Shown here in pieces: positions 7,892 through 16,798 of a stretch of DNA of 37,528 bases. Position numbers and translations under genes: made by a program. Numbering within the stretch: position 1 is the first letter of the stretch; each line of letters begins with the position of its first letter. This DNA comes from an uncultured Faecalibacterium sp. (GTDB taxonomy: Bacteria; Bacillota; Clostridia; Oscillospirales; Ruminococcaceae): the NCBI GenBank assembly GCA_934525845.1, contig CAKSZS010000022.1, positions 1-37,528 of the forward strand. The letters run 5' to 3'. Below the pieces are notes generated by a model that saw only the letters and a program-made list of their open reading frames with translations, was not told the origin of the DNA and made no database searches.

Positions 7892-9288
7892 GCGTTTGCC
7901 TCCTCCCAGGCGTCCAGTGCCGCGTTGGCCAGAGCGATCTGGTTCTTCACGCTGGCTTCGCTGGGGCCGCCGTAGCTGGTGCGGCCCTCGCAGCACTTGA
8001 CCAGATCAATGGCTTCGTAGATATCGCCCTCGAACAGGCCGCTGTAGCCCTTGAACTCGTCCAGGGTCAGTTCCTCCAGGGTCTTGTCCTTGGCGATGCA
8101 GTCCGACACCATGCAGCCGGTGAGCTTGTAGGCATCGCGGAAGGGCATCCCCTTCTTGGTGAGATAGTCGGCGCAGTCGGTGGCGTTGATGAAGCCCTTG
8201 GCGGCGGCGCGGCGCATATTGGCGGGCAGGGTCTTCATGGTGTCCAGCATGGGGGTGACCGTCTTCAGGCACAGTTCCAGGGTGTCCACGGCGTCGAAGA
8301 TGGCTTCCTTGTCTTCCTGCATATCCTTGTTGTAGGCCAGGGGAATGCCCTTCATCATCACCAGCAGGGTGTTCAGGTCGCCGTAGACGCGGCCGGTTTT
8401 GCCGCGGATCAGCTCGGTGACGTCCGGATTCTTCTTCTGGGGCATGATGGAAGAGCCGGTGGTAAAGGCGTCATCCAGCTCAATGAACTTGAACTCCCAG
8501 CTGCACCAGAGAATAATCTCCTCGCTCAGGCGGGACAGGTGCATCATGCAGATGGAGATGGCGCTGGCCAGCTCGATGCAGAAATCGCGGTCGGACACGC
8601 CGTCCAGACTGTTGGCACAGGGAGCCGCAAAGCCCAGCTTCTCGGCGGTGAACTGCCGATCCAGCGGGTAGGTGGTACCGGCCAGCGCGCCGGAACCCAG
8701 CGGACACTGGCTGTCCATGCGGGCGGTAGCGTCCTCAAAGCGCTGCAGGTCGCGCTGCAGCATGGAAGCGTAGGCCATCAGCGCATGACCGAAAGTGATG
8801 GGCTGGGCACGCTGCAGGTGGGTGTAGCCGGGCATGACGGCGGTGGTGTTCTCCGCCGCCTTTTTGCAGAGAACCCGGATCAGCTCCACGATGTAAGCCT
8901 GCAGGGTCTTGCTGTAGTCGCGGAGGGTCAGGCGGATGTCCAGTGCCACCTGATCGTTGCGGCTGCGGCCGGTGTGCAGACGCTTGCCGGCATCGCCGAT
9001 GCGGGCGGTGAGGGTCTGCTCCACGAAGGTATGCACGTCCTCGGCGTTGGGGTCGATCTCCAGCGCACCGGACGCCAGATCGTCGGCGATGGAAGCCAGA
9101 CCGTTGAGGATGTCCTCACAGTCCTTTTCTGAGATGATGCCCTGCTTGGCCAGCATCGTGGCGTGCACGCCGCTGCCGCGCATATCCTGCGCGATCATGC
9201 GCTGGTCGAACCGGATGGAAGAGTTGAAGTCGTTGACGCGGGAGTCCACCGCTTTGGAAAAACGGCCTTTCCAGAGTTGTTCTGCCAT
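7888..9288 (-). CDS. argH: Argininosuccinate lyase
   Basis: A 466-residue member of the fumarase/aspartase superfamily that splits argininosuccinate into arginine and fumarate, the last step of the pathway. The signature loop GSSIMPQKKNP is at 278-288 and HTGRSRNDQ at 105-113. The ATG at 9288 (MAEQLWKGRF) follows AAGGAGCT; upstream in-frame codons read into a repeat. It overlaps argC and is separated from argG by a 319-base repeat-bearing gap, so it may be transcribed from argG or from its own promoter. Confidence 0.96.
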   Translation of the reverse strand: MAEQLWKGRFSKAVDSRVNDFNSSIRFDQRMIAQDMRGSGVHATMLAKQGIISEKDCEDILNGLASIADDLASGALEIDPNAEDVHTFVEQTLTARIGDAGKRLHTGRSRNDQVALDIRLTLRDYSKTLQAYIVELIRVLCKKAAENTTAVMPGYTHLQRAQPITFGHALMAYASMLQRDLQRFEDATARMDSQCPLGSGALAGTTYPLDRQFTAEKLGFAAPCANSLDGVSDRDFCIELASAISICMMHLSRLSEEIILWCSWEFKFIELDDAFTTGSSIMPQKKNPDVTELIRGKTGRVYGDLNTLLVMMKGIPLAYNKDMQEDKEAIFDAVDTLELCLKTVTPMLDTMKTLPANMRRAAAKGFINATDCADYLTKKGMPFRDAYKLTGCMVSDCIAKDKTLEELTLDEFKGYSGLFEGDIYEAIDLVKCCEGRTSYGGPSEASVKNQIALANAALDAWEEANA

Positions 9289-9324
9289 AAATAGCTCCTT
9301 GATTTTGTGGGAAGCGGCTGCAAA

Positions 9325-9454
9325 CGCCCTCATCCGTCAGCTTACGCTGACAGCTTCCCCCGTCCGGGGGAAGCCATTCTGAACGTCATCTCCCGGAAAA
9401 CCTTCCCCCGGACGGGGGAAGGTGGCATTGCGCAGGCAATGACGGATGAGGGCG
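9325..9454. repeat. Inverted pair of two-hairpin repeat units
   Basis: Two copies of the repeat seen at 4349-4574 face each other (9325-9374 and 9401-9454). Each has a CTTCCCCC/GGGGGAAG stem plus a second stem (GTCAGC/GCTGAC, and CATTGC/GCAATG) and a GATGAGGGCG end. Apart from this and the adjoining argG terminator I see nothing in 9289-9607. Confidence 0.8.
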
Positions 9455-9482
9455 CTTTTTCCCGCTCATTTTAAATCTCTCT

Positions 9483-9525
9483 AAAAACGGCAAAGCCGCC
9501 GCAGGGGAAAACGCTCCTGCGGCGG
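9483..9525 (-). terminator. Probable terminator after argG
   Basis: A 10-bp stem (CCGCCGCAGG at 9496-9505 with CCTGCGGCGG at 9516-9525) is followed on the minus strand by TTTGCCGTTTTT. The T run is interrupted, so read-through into argH is possible. Confidence 0.55.
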
Positions 9526-9607
9526 TGCCGCCGGCAACGATGCCGGTTGTGTTGAACTTCCGTGTGAAAGTGTGAAAACACACGAAAGGGAAGATGTTAC
9601 AAGTTGC

Positions 9608-10840
9608 TTACTTGACCTCGGGCCAGTTCTTGGAAAGCTTTGCGCGCTCCTTGATGGACAGGCCGAACAGGTTGATGAAGCCGGCGGAATCGGCCTGGTT
9701 GTAGTCGTCGTCCTCGCCGAAGGAAGCGGTCTGCTCATCGTACAGGGTGTACGGAGAGGTGACGCCGGCGTTGATCATGTTGCCCTTGTAGAGCTTCAGC
9801 TTGACGTCGCCGGTGACGGTCTTCTCCAGGCTGTCGGCGAAGGCATCCAGAGCCTCACGCAGCGGGGTGAACCACTGGCCGTTGTAGACGATGTCGGCGT
9901 ACTTCTGGGCCAGCTGAGCCTTGAAGTGTGCGCTCTCCTTGTCCAGGGTGATGGTCTCCAGCACGTTGATGGCCTTGTACAGGATGGCACCGCCGGGAGT
10001 CTCGTACACGCCGCGGCTCTTCATGCCGACCAGACGGTTCTCCACGATGTCCAGCAGGCCGATGCCGTTTTCGCCGCCCACCTTGTTCAGGTACTCGACC
10101 AGCTCCACAGCGCCCATCTCCTGGCCGTTGACGGCGGTGGGGATGCCCTTTTCAAAGTGGATGGTGATGTAGGTCGGGGTATCGGGAGCCTGCTCGGGGG
10201 AAACGCCCAGCTCCAGGAAGCCTTCCTTGTTGTACTGCGGCTCGTTGGCGGGGCTTTCCAGATCCAGACCCTCGTGGCTCAGGTGCCACAGGTTCTTATC
10301 CTTGGAGTAGTTGGTCTCACGGTTGATCTTCAGGGGGATGTGGTGCGCCTCGGCGTAGTCGATCTCTTCGTCACGGCTCTTGATGTCCCACTCACGCCAC
10401 GGAGCAATGATGGCCATATCGGGGCAGAACGCCTTGAGGGTCAGCTCAAAACGCACCTGGTCGTTGCCCTTGCCGGTGCAGCCGTGGCAGATAGCGTCCG
10501 CGCCTTCCTTGATGGCGATGTCGGCCAGCGCCTTGGCGATGCAGGGACGTGCAAAGCTGGTACCCAGCAGGTAGTCTTCATACTTAGCGCCGAACTTCAG
10601 GGTGGGGAAGATGTAGTTCTCCACGAAGTCCTTCTTCAGGTCCAGCACATACAGCTTGGAAGCGCCGGTGGCCTTGGCCTTTTCTTCCAGGCCGTCCAGC
10701 TCGGTGCCCTGGCCCACATCACCGGAAACGGCGATGACCTCGCAGTTGTTGTAGTTTTCCTTCAGCCAGGGAATGATGATGGAGGTATCCAGACCGCCGG
10801 AGTATGCCAGAACGACTTTCTTGATGTTTTCCTTTTTCAT
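9608..10840 (-). CDS. argG: Argininosuccinate synthase
   Basis: A 410-residue ATP-pyrophosphatase enzyme that condenses citrulline and aspartate, using ATP, to argininosuccinate. The ATP loop AYSGGLDTS is at residues 12-20 and the length is normal. The start is set by AAAAGGAG ten bases upstream of the ATG. It is the first gene of the arginine block, with a near-consensus promoter about 100 bases upstream and possible arginine-repressor sites beyond that. Confidence 0.97.
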   Translation of the reverse strand: MKKENIKKVVLAYSGGLDTSIIIPWLKENYNNCEVIAVSGDVGQGTELDGLEEKAKATGASKLYVLDLKKDFVENYIFPTLKFGAKYEDYLLGTSFARPCIAKALADIAIKEGADAICHGCTGKGNDQVRFELTLKAFCPDMAIIAPWREWDIKSRDEEIDYAEAHHIPLKINRETNYSKDKNLWHLSHEGLDLESPANEPQYNKEGFLELGVSPEQAPDTPTYITIHFEKGIPTAVNGQEMGAVELVEYLNKVGGENGIGLLDIVENRLVGMKSRGVYETPGGAILYKAINVLETITLDKESAHFKAQLAQKYADIVYNGQWFTPLREALDAFADSLEKTVTGDVKLKLYKGNMINAGVTSPYTLYDEQTASFGEDDDYNQADSAGFINLFGLSIKERAKLSKNWPEVK

Positions 10841-10939
10841 GATGATTGCTCCTTTTAAAAATACACTTTTGTTTTTTCGTTTTCGCTTCCGGGCATCCCG
10901 GTCGTGCCCGGTCCTGTTCGGCTGTTGTTTACGCTTTTT

Positions 10940-10967
10940 ATTATACGCCGCGCGGTTTTTTCGTCAA
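10940..10967 (-). promoter_or_regulatory. argG promoter
   Basis: On the minus strand TTGACG (10962-10967), a 16-base spacer and a perfect TATAAT (10940-10945). The leader contains a 7-bp hairpin (CCGGGCA/TGCCCGG, 10889-10911) with no T run. Confidence 0.75.
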
Positions 10968-11019
10968 TGCAGAAAACCGCCAAACCTTGAGCGGCTTTGC
11001 CGTGCGTTTTGGTTTATTT

Positions 11020-11052
11020 TGCATCTTTATGCATTATTCAAAGAATATATTC
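11020..11052. promoter_or_regulatory. Possible ArgR (ARG box) operators
   Basis: TGCAT-CTTT-ATGCA (11020-11033) is a perfect palindrome with the spacing of ARG boxes (TGAAT-N4-ATTCA), and a second palindrome GAATATATTC lies at 11043-11052. They are 53-85 bases upstream of the argG -35. The match to the consensus is partial, so this is inference. Confidence 0.35.
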
Positions 11053-11184
11053 GTATATTATGCAATCCGGATGTATTTTTGCATCCGGGCGCCGGGGCCC
11101 ATCCGGCCCGTGTTGTGCACGGTGCAGCATACGGGATGTCCCCCGCCACATTGCACAAACATTCCCGCTGTTTTTTGTTTTCCG

Positions 11185-11213
11185 TTGCAGGCCCGCCAGA
11201 AATGTGCTATTTT
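11185..11213 (+). promoter_or_regulatory. Promoter of the surface-protein gene
   Basis: TTGCAG (11185-11190), a 17-base spacer and TATTTT (11208-11213). The leader carries a perfect 8-bp hairpin, CTGCAGAG-GGTT-CTCTGCAG (11222-11241). The rest of 10841-11275 shows only the argG control region. Confidence 0.6.
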
Positions 11214-11275
11214 TATGGTAACTGCAGAGGGTTCTCTGCAGGGGGATTGCTTACAACTTTTACAGGAGGTCTCTT

Positions 11276-13524
11276 ATGCAACTGAAAACGCGTGTACTCA
11301 GCCTGATGCTTGCGGGCAGCATGGCAGTGAGCCTTCTGCCGGTCCCGGCATTTGCCGCCGGAGAGGCAGATCAGTCCACCACCCCCCCCCGACAGTTTTT
11401 GCCGGTGATTCTGCGGAAGTAACCACCAGCACGCTGGCCTTTGATAACTACGGCTACCCGTATCTGGCCAGCAGCGGCGACGCCACAACCAACCACAGCA
11501 CAACACCTGCGGACGCCCCGGACGGAAGCTGGTCCTACGCTTCCTTCGGCGGCACCTATACTCTCAGCCTGCGGAGCAATTTTACGCAGGATCTGTCCGG
11601 CCGGACCTTTGATTACCCGGTCCACAGCGCCGTGGACGGTTTGAGCGGCGTCACCTTCAACTCGGACGCCCAGATCAGCGCCAACACGCAGAACTGCACC
11701 TTCAATGGTTCAACGATCATTACTTCCTCTGCTTCAGGCCAGCCCGTGACCCTGACCGGCTGCACTCTGACCAAGGGTCTGACCTGCAAGACTGACTGCA
11801 AACTGACAAACTGCCAGGTCAGCGGCCAGTCCGGCATTGGCTGCAATGACGCCAACCTTGAGATCGACGGCGGCGTTTACAATACCCATATCACGTTTGG
11901 CGATCCCACAGACTCCAGCACTTCCGACAAGATCCTCACCATCAACGGCGGCGAATTCAAAGACGCCGTTGTTGCAAACCACGGTTCCGTCACCATCCAT
12001 GATGGCGACTTTGCCTTTCTTGTTGCCGTTGGCAGCAGCAGCCTGACCTTCAACAACGGCACCTGTGCGGTCATCAACTGCACAAACCCCGTTGAAATCA
12101 ATGGCGGCGCCATTACCGGCAGCATTGCCACCGTGGGCGCAACAGTCACCATCAACGATGGCACTATCACTGGCACGCTGACCGCAGAAAATGGCGGTAA
12201 GTTCGTCTTTAAGGGAGGCTCCTACAGCGGCAGTCTGGACAATGTGGACACCAGCTCTACCACCGGCGGCGTGTTCCTGGAAGACCCCAAGACCGAAACT
12301 GCCGCTGTAAAAGTCACCGTCCCCGAGGGCGTGACCATCAACGGCATGAGCAGCAGTTCCGGTGACACTACCGCTTATGTGGTCAACGGTGAAACCGAGC
12401 AGAAGCTCACGGTTTCCTACACCGTTCCTGCAGGGCGTACTTTCCACGCATGGATGAGTTCCAGCTCCGTCGACGGCAGCTCTGCTCTGACCAGCACCGA
12501 CAGCACTTACACCGCCACCGTGTCCAGCAGCACCGTTCTGACCCCCGTTCTGGACATGGAAGCCAGCGACCTGACCGTTCCCGGCAAGCAGGAGCTGACC
12601 GCCGCTGACATCACCGTCATGGATATCCCCGCTGTGGTCACCGGTATCCATTATTATAAAGACGGTGACGCTGCCGGCACTGCCTATGACACTTTGCCCG
12701 AAGAGCCCGGCACCTACGCCGTATATGCCGTGCTGGAACCTGCTGCCGCAGAAAACAGCATTGCGTTCTATGCAGCCGAAAACGACACCTCCCGTGTTGC
12801 ACGGGCAGACAGCGGCATCGGCTACTACATTCCCACCGAGCTGAACACCGGTGCGACCCGCACGGTTGCCGGCTCCACCGATCCCGTCGAGACTTACACC
12901 CTCACCGTCAAGGACGGCGAAGCCTACTACGACAGTGCCTTTGGCCAGAAGATCGAGGAAGCCATTCCCGCCGGTACTACGGTCTACCTGAAGTACACCG
13001 GCGAGACCAGTGCATTCACCGGCTGGAAGGCTGCTCTGGGCGACGAGACCAAGACCCTGACGTTTGACAACCCGCAAGCGCTGGACACATTCTTTGTGAT
13101 GCCCGCCTGCAATGTGACCGTCAGCGCCACCGGCGTTGACCCGGTCACCCCGGATCCCCCCTCCGATTCTGCCGGCTCCGGGGTCGGCATTGCGCTGGCC
13201 GTAGGCGGCGCAGTGCTGGGCACTGCCGCCGTGGGCACCGTGGCCTACTACGCAGGCACTACCGCTTACCTCAAGAGCGTGCTGCCCGAGGGCACTTCCA
13301 TCCCCACCACCCGTACCCAGCTGGCACAGCTGCTGTGGAACGAAGCCGGCAAGCCGGCCCCCGCTGCCGTGCTGCCCGCTGACTGCACTGACGCCGACAA
13401 GGCCCTGACCTGGTGCGTGGAGCAGAAGCTGCTGGCCGAGAACGCAAATCCCGACAGCCATGTGACCCGCGTGCAGGTCATCCAGGCATGGAATGCCGCA
13501 CAGGATCTGCAGAAGACCCGCTGA
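11276..13524 (+). CDS. Secreted SLH-tailed surface protein, reading frame broken at a C9 tract
   Basis: The ATG at 11276, behind AGGAGG, starts a classical signal peptide (MQLKTRV, a hydrophobic core, then PAFA|AGE). That frame stops at 11422. The rest of the protein (about 710 codons) continues in another frame from the run of nine C at 11382-11390; one extra C, or two fewer, would fuse the parts into a protein of about 749 residues. The body has Asn/Gly-rich repeats such as LTINGGEF, VTIHDGDF and VTINDGTITG, typical of a right-handed beta-helix. Near the C-terminus come a hydrophobic helix (IALAVGGAVLGTAAVG) and an SLH-like domain (TRTQLAQLLWNEAGKP). Either the gene is phase-variable, or the break is a mutation or a sequencing error. 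Confidence 0.8.
11382..11390 (+). repeat. C9 homopolymer at the frame switch
   Basis: Nine consecutive C, preceded by CCA, sit 36 codons after the start of the surface-protein gene, exactly where the signal-peptide frame must shift by +1 to join the body. Such tracts slip during replication. Confidence 0.85.
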
Positions 13525-13551
13525 ATCTGACACTTCTTGATCCTTTCCCAT

Positions 13552-13603
13552 AAACGCACAGCGCCCCGTCCGGAACTCCCGGACGGGGCGCTGTGCGTTT
13601 TTT
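13552..13603. terminator. Bidirectional terminator between the surface protein and the LysR gene
   Basis: A stem of more than 20 bp (AAACGCACAGCGCCCCGTCCGG and its complement, given here in two parts: AAACGCACAGCG and CCCCGTCCGG) has a short loop and ends in T6 on the plus strand. It serves both convergent genes. Confidence 0.92.
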
Positions 13604-14520
13604 CAGTCCTCGGTGCCGCCGTCGGCGCGGGGCTGGCGGCCGCGCTCCCGGACGGCACGGCCCTGATTGTACCGGATGAGCTGCGCCGCCGCCGTGCTGG
13701 ACGCCAGACCCGGCCGGGTGACCATGTATACATACCGGCGGTAGCGCTCCTGCCGCAGGGGCACCAGCACGGTATCCGGGCTGTACATCTGCGGGTGGTC
13801 GGTGCTGATGAACACCCCCATGCCCGCCTGCACCATGCTCAGCAGAACGGAATCCTCGTTGGAATAGCCGGTGATCTCCGGCTTTACGCCGTATTCGCCC
13901 AGCATCCGGTTGAGCAGGTCGGAGTAGGCGGGGGAGTCCGTGAACACCATGGTGCGGCCCTTCAGCCGGTCCGGCGTCAGCTCCGGCTGCTTTGCCAGCG
14001 GATCGTCCCGGCGCATGGCCACCACAAAGGGCAGCTCCACCACCGGGGTGAACACCAGATCCGGCTCCCCGGGCTTGTAGCTGCAGAACACCAGGTCGTA
14101 CTGCCCGGCTTTCAGCCCCGCCAGCAGGCGCTCGGTCTGATCCACCCGGATGTTGAAGCTGGCCTTGCTGCCCGTGCTGGTGCGGAAATCCGCCAGCATC
14201 CGGGGCAGGTACGTGTTCACCACCGGCGTAATGCTGCCCAGGGTCACCCGCTCGGCACCATCCCGGTAATCCCGCATGGCAGCGGCTCCGGCGTCCAGCG
14301 TATCCAGCCCGGCCTCCACATACCGCAGCAGGGTGCGGCCCGCATCGGTCAGCACCACGTTGCGCCCCCGGCGGGTGAACAGCAGCACCCCCAGTTCCTC
14401 TTCCAGCAGGGCGATGGCCCGGCTGAGGGTGGGCTGTGCGATGGACAGCGCATCCGCCGCCCGGCTGTAATGTTCCGTTTTGGCCAGAATGCGGAAATAG
14501 CGCAGCTGATTCAGGGTCAT
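13603..14520 (-). CDS. LysR family transcriptional regulator
   Basis: A 305-residue LysR protein: a winged helix-turn-helix at residues 1-60 (LRYFRIL, then SRAADALSIAQPTLSRAI as recognition helix) and a substrate-binding domain from about residue 90. I chose the ATG at 14520 (MTLNQL) because GGAGGAGG lies just upstream. It diverges from the flavoprotein gene; between them is a perfect inverted repeat with T-N11-A spacing, which overlaps the region upstream of its own -10 (TATACT, 14554-14559). That layout suggests it represses itself and activates the neighbour in response to a small ligand, perhaps the reductase substrate. The ligand is unknown. Confidence 0.93.
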   Translation of the reverse strand: MTLNQLRYFRILAKTEHYSRAADALSIAQPTLSRAIALLEEELGVLLFTRRGRNVVLTDAGRTLLRYVEAGLDTLDAGAAAMRDYRDGAERVTLGSITPVVNTYLPRMLADFRTSTGSKASFNIRVDQTERLLAGLKAGQYDLVFCSYKPGEPDLVFTPVVELPFVVAMRRDDPLAKQPELTPDRLKGRTMVFTDSPAYSDLLNRMLGEYGVKPEITGYSNEDSVLLSMVQAGMGVFISTDHPQMYSPDTVLVPLRQERYRRYVYMVTRPGLASSTAAAQLIRYNQGRAVRERGRQPRADGGTED

Positions 14521-14567
14521 GCCGATCCTCCTCCTGTGATCGTGTTTTTCACAAGTATAACACAATT

Positions 14568-14584
14568 GATAGCGCCGCGCTATC
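14568..14584. promoter_or_regulatory. LysR operator (T-N11-A palindrome)
   Basis: GATAGCG-CCG-CGCTATC is a perfect 7-bp inverted repeat containing the T-N11-A core that LysR proteins bind. It lies between the divergent genes, next to the regulator's -10. Confidence 0.75.
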
Positions 14585-14696
14585 GACCCATTGCGAAATT
14601 CATCTTGTTTCCGTGCCGGGCATTCCGTTAAAATAATATCAGTGTCCCACGCACACGGGGCAGGAGAAGAAGATCACACGATAAGGAGAGTAAATC

Positions 14697-16646
14697 ATGC
14701 GCAAGAAGTGGATCGCGATGCTGCTGTGCATCGCCATGACCCTCACGCTGCTGGCAGGCTGCGGCAGCAGCTCCAGCAGCACCGCCGCATCCGGCTCGGC
14801 GGCCGGCACCTACGAAGGCACCGGCAAGGGCCGCAACGGCGACATCGTGGTGGCTGTCACCCTGGATGACAACGCTGCCATCACCAACATTGAAGTCAAG
14901 GAACAGCAGGAGACCCCCGGTGTCGGCGACATCGCCTTTGACCCGATGATCTCCCAGATGGTGGAGAACAACAGCATTGCAGTGGATGCCGTTGCCACCG
15001 CCACCATTACCAGCAACGGCCTGCTGGAGGCCGTGCGCGCCGCGCTGACCGCTGCCGGCGTCAACCCCGACGACTACAACGGCGAAGTTTCCGCCGCCAA
15101 GGGCGAAGACACCGCCTATGACGTGGATGTGGCCGTCGTGGGCGCAGGCGGTGCCGGCATGGCAGCAGCAGCCGCGGCCGCAGAGAACGGTGCAAGCGTG
15201 CTGGTGCTGGAAAAGGCCGCTTCCATCGGCGGCAACACCAAACTGGGCGAAGGCACCTACAATGTGGCCGACGCCGCCCGTCAGAAGCAGCTGACTATGA
15301 CTGCAGACAACTGCAAGGAAGTGGAAGCCGCCCTGGCTGTGACCACCGAGGACCCCGAATACCAGGCTCTGATCGACGACACCCGCGCCGACTACGAAAA
15401 GTGGCAGGCCGAGGACGGCAAGACCCTGTTCGACAGCCCCAACTGGCACGCCCTGCAGACCTACATCGGCGGCGGCTCCATCGACAACATCAAGCTGATC
15501 CGCAGCTACGCCACCGGCGCGGTGGATGCACTGGACTGGCTGGAGAACACCATCGGCGTGCCCTTCAAGAACGACTACATCTTCATGGCCATCGGCGGCA
15601 AGTGGGCGCGCGGCCATCAGGTGGATCTGATCGCCGCCACCGGCAAGGAGAGCGACAACGGCGGCCGCATCTACATCGAAAAGCTGCAGCAGTACGCGGA
15701 GAAGCTGGGCACCACCATCGAGACCAACGCCAAGGTGACCACCCTGACCGTGGGCGATGACGGCAGCGTGAACGGCTGCATCGCCGAGCGCACCGACGGC
15801 AGCACCATCACCGTCAATGCCAAGACCGTGATCCTGGCCACCGGCGGCTACGCTGCTTCCAGCGACCTGGTCTACAAGTACTCCAATGGCGCCATCACCA
15901 CCAAGCTGACCAGCTGTGCTGCCACCAGCACCGGCGACGGTCTGGCTCTGGCCGAGAACGTGGGCGGCAATCTCATCAACCTGGATCAGATCCAGGTGCA
16001 TCCCCTGGGCGACCCCATCGATGACTGCGGCTGTGTGAGCGAGTTCGTGGGCAACTGGCTGAGCGCCACCGAGTATATGTTCGTGAACAAGGAAGGCAAG
16101 CGCTTCATCAACGAGGACAACACCCGCTACGCCATCAGCATGGCAGAGCTGCAGCAGACCGACGGCCAGATGTGGCTGATCGTGGACAGCAGCGCCATTG
16201 CCGGCGATGACACCCGCAACGAACTGATCGACAAGCTGCTGAACGACGGCCACTCCGTGAAGGCCGACACTTTGGACGAGCTTGCTGAGAAGATCGGCGT
16301 GGACGCTGACACCCTGAAGGCCACTGTGGAAGCCTACAACGACGGCATGACCTCCGGCTCTGACGAGTTCGGCAAGGCCACCAGCGCCGATTCCACCATC
16401 CTGCAGGCTCCGTTCTACGCAAGCCTGCGCACCCCCACCGTGCACTATACCATGGGCGGCATCCAGATCGACACCGATGCACACGTTCTGAACGCGGACG
16501 GCAATGCCATCCCGGGTCTGTACGCTGCCGGTGAGGTGGCAAGCGGCATCCACGGCAACAACCGCCTGGGCGGCAACGCTTACCCCGACATCATCACCTT
16601 CGGCCGTATCGCCGGCACCAACGCTGCCGCCGAGGCCAAGGCCTGA
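14697..16646 (+). CDS. Lipoprotein FMN/FAD reductase (fumarate reductase / flavocytochrome c family)
   Basis: A 649-residue exported enzyme. It has a lipoprotein signal (lipobox LLAGC, C22), then an FMN-binding domain (about 36-121) with DAVATATITS, where T103 aligns with the threonine that carries covalent FMN. From residue 141 an FAD_binding_2 domain starts with VVGAGGAG, and the C-terminal SGIHGNNRLGGN belongs to the substrate/FAD site of fumarate-reductase-like enzymes. Relatives reduce fumarate, urocanate, cinnamates or other unsaturated acids outside the membrane, taking electrons through the FMN domain. The substrate cannot be assigned. AAGGAG lies ten bases before the ATG. It is divergent from the LysR gene, its probable regulator. 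Confidence 0.92.
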   Translation: MRKKWIAMLLCIAMTLTLLAGCGSSSSSTAASGSAAGTYEGTGKGRNGDIVVAVTLDDNAAITNIEVKEQQETPGVGDIAFDPMISQMVENNSIAVDAVATATITSNGLLEAVRAALTAAGVNPDDYNGEVSAAKGEDTAYDVDVAVVGAGGAGMAAAAAAAENGASVLVLEKAASIGGNTKLGEGTYNVADAARQKQLTMTADNCKEVEAALAVTTEDPEYQALIDDTRADYEKWQAEDGKTLFDSPNWHALQTYIGGGSIDNIKLIRSYATGAVDALDWLENTIGVPFKNDYIFMAIGGKWARGHQVDLIAATGKESDNGGRIYIEKLQQYAEKLGTTIETNAKVTTLTVGDDGSVNGCIAERTDGSTITVNAKTVILATGGYAASSDLVYKYSNGAITTKLTSCAATSTGDGLALAENVGGNLINLDQIQVHPLGDPIDDCGCVSEFVGNWLSATEYMFVNKEGKRFINEDNTRYAISMAELQQTDGQMWLIVDSSAIAGDDTRNELIDKLLNDGHSVKADTLDELAEKIGVDADTLKATVEAYNDGMTSGSDEFGKATSADSTILQAPFYASLRTPTVHYTMGGIQIDTDAHVLNADGNAIPGLYAAGEVASGIHGNNRLGGNAYPDIITFGRIAGTNAAAEAKA

Positions 16647-16680
16647 TCCAAGCTTTTCTCATTCTTTCTTCTCCATAGAA

Positions 16681-16721
16681 AACGCCGTCCGGCCTGGTAC
16701 GCCGGACGGCGTTTCTTGTTG
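16681..16721 (+). terminator. Terminator of the flavin reductase gene
   Basis: A perfect 13-bp stem (AACGCCGTCCGGC and its complement) with a 7-base loop is followed by TTCTTGTTGTT. Confidence 0.85.
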
Positions 16722-16727
16722 TTCCGC

Positions 16728-16761
16728 AAAAAAGGAGCGGCTCCCCAGCGGGAGCCGCTCC
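16728..16761 (-). terminator. Terminator of the minus-strand fragment at 16799
   Basis: A perfect 12-bp stem (GGAGCGGCTCCC, 16734-16745, with 16750-16761) is followed on the minus strand by T6. Confidence 0.85.
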
Positions 16762-16798
16762 GGTGCTTTTCAGGGCATTTTCTGCAGGGAAGGGAAGG

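Noticed and set aside
5624..7975. 783-codon plus-strand open frame across argJ and argC
   Set aside because: Long open antisense frames are expected in GC-rich genes; no family motif, no ribosome site, and both minus-strand enzymes are intact.
10846..11275. Upstream extension of the surface-protein frame
   Set aside because: It covers the argG control region and has no similarity; the true N-terminus is the signal peptide at 11276 in another frame.
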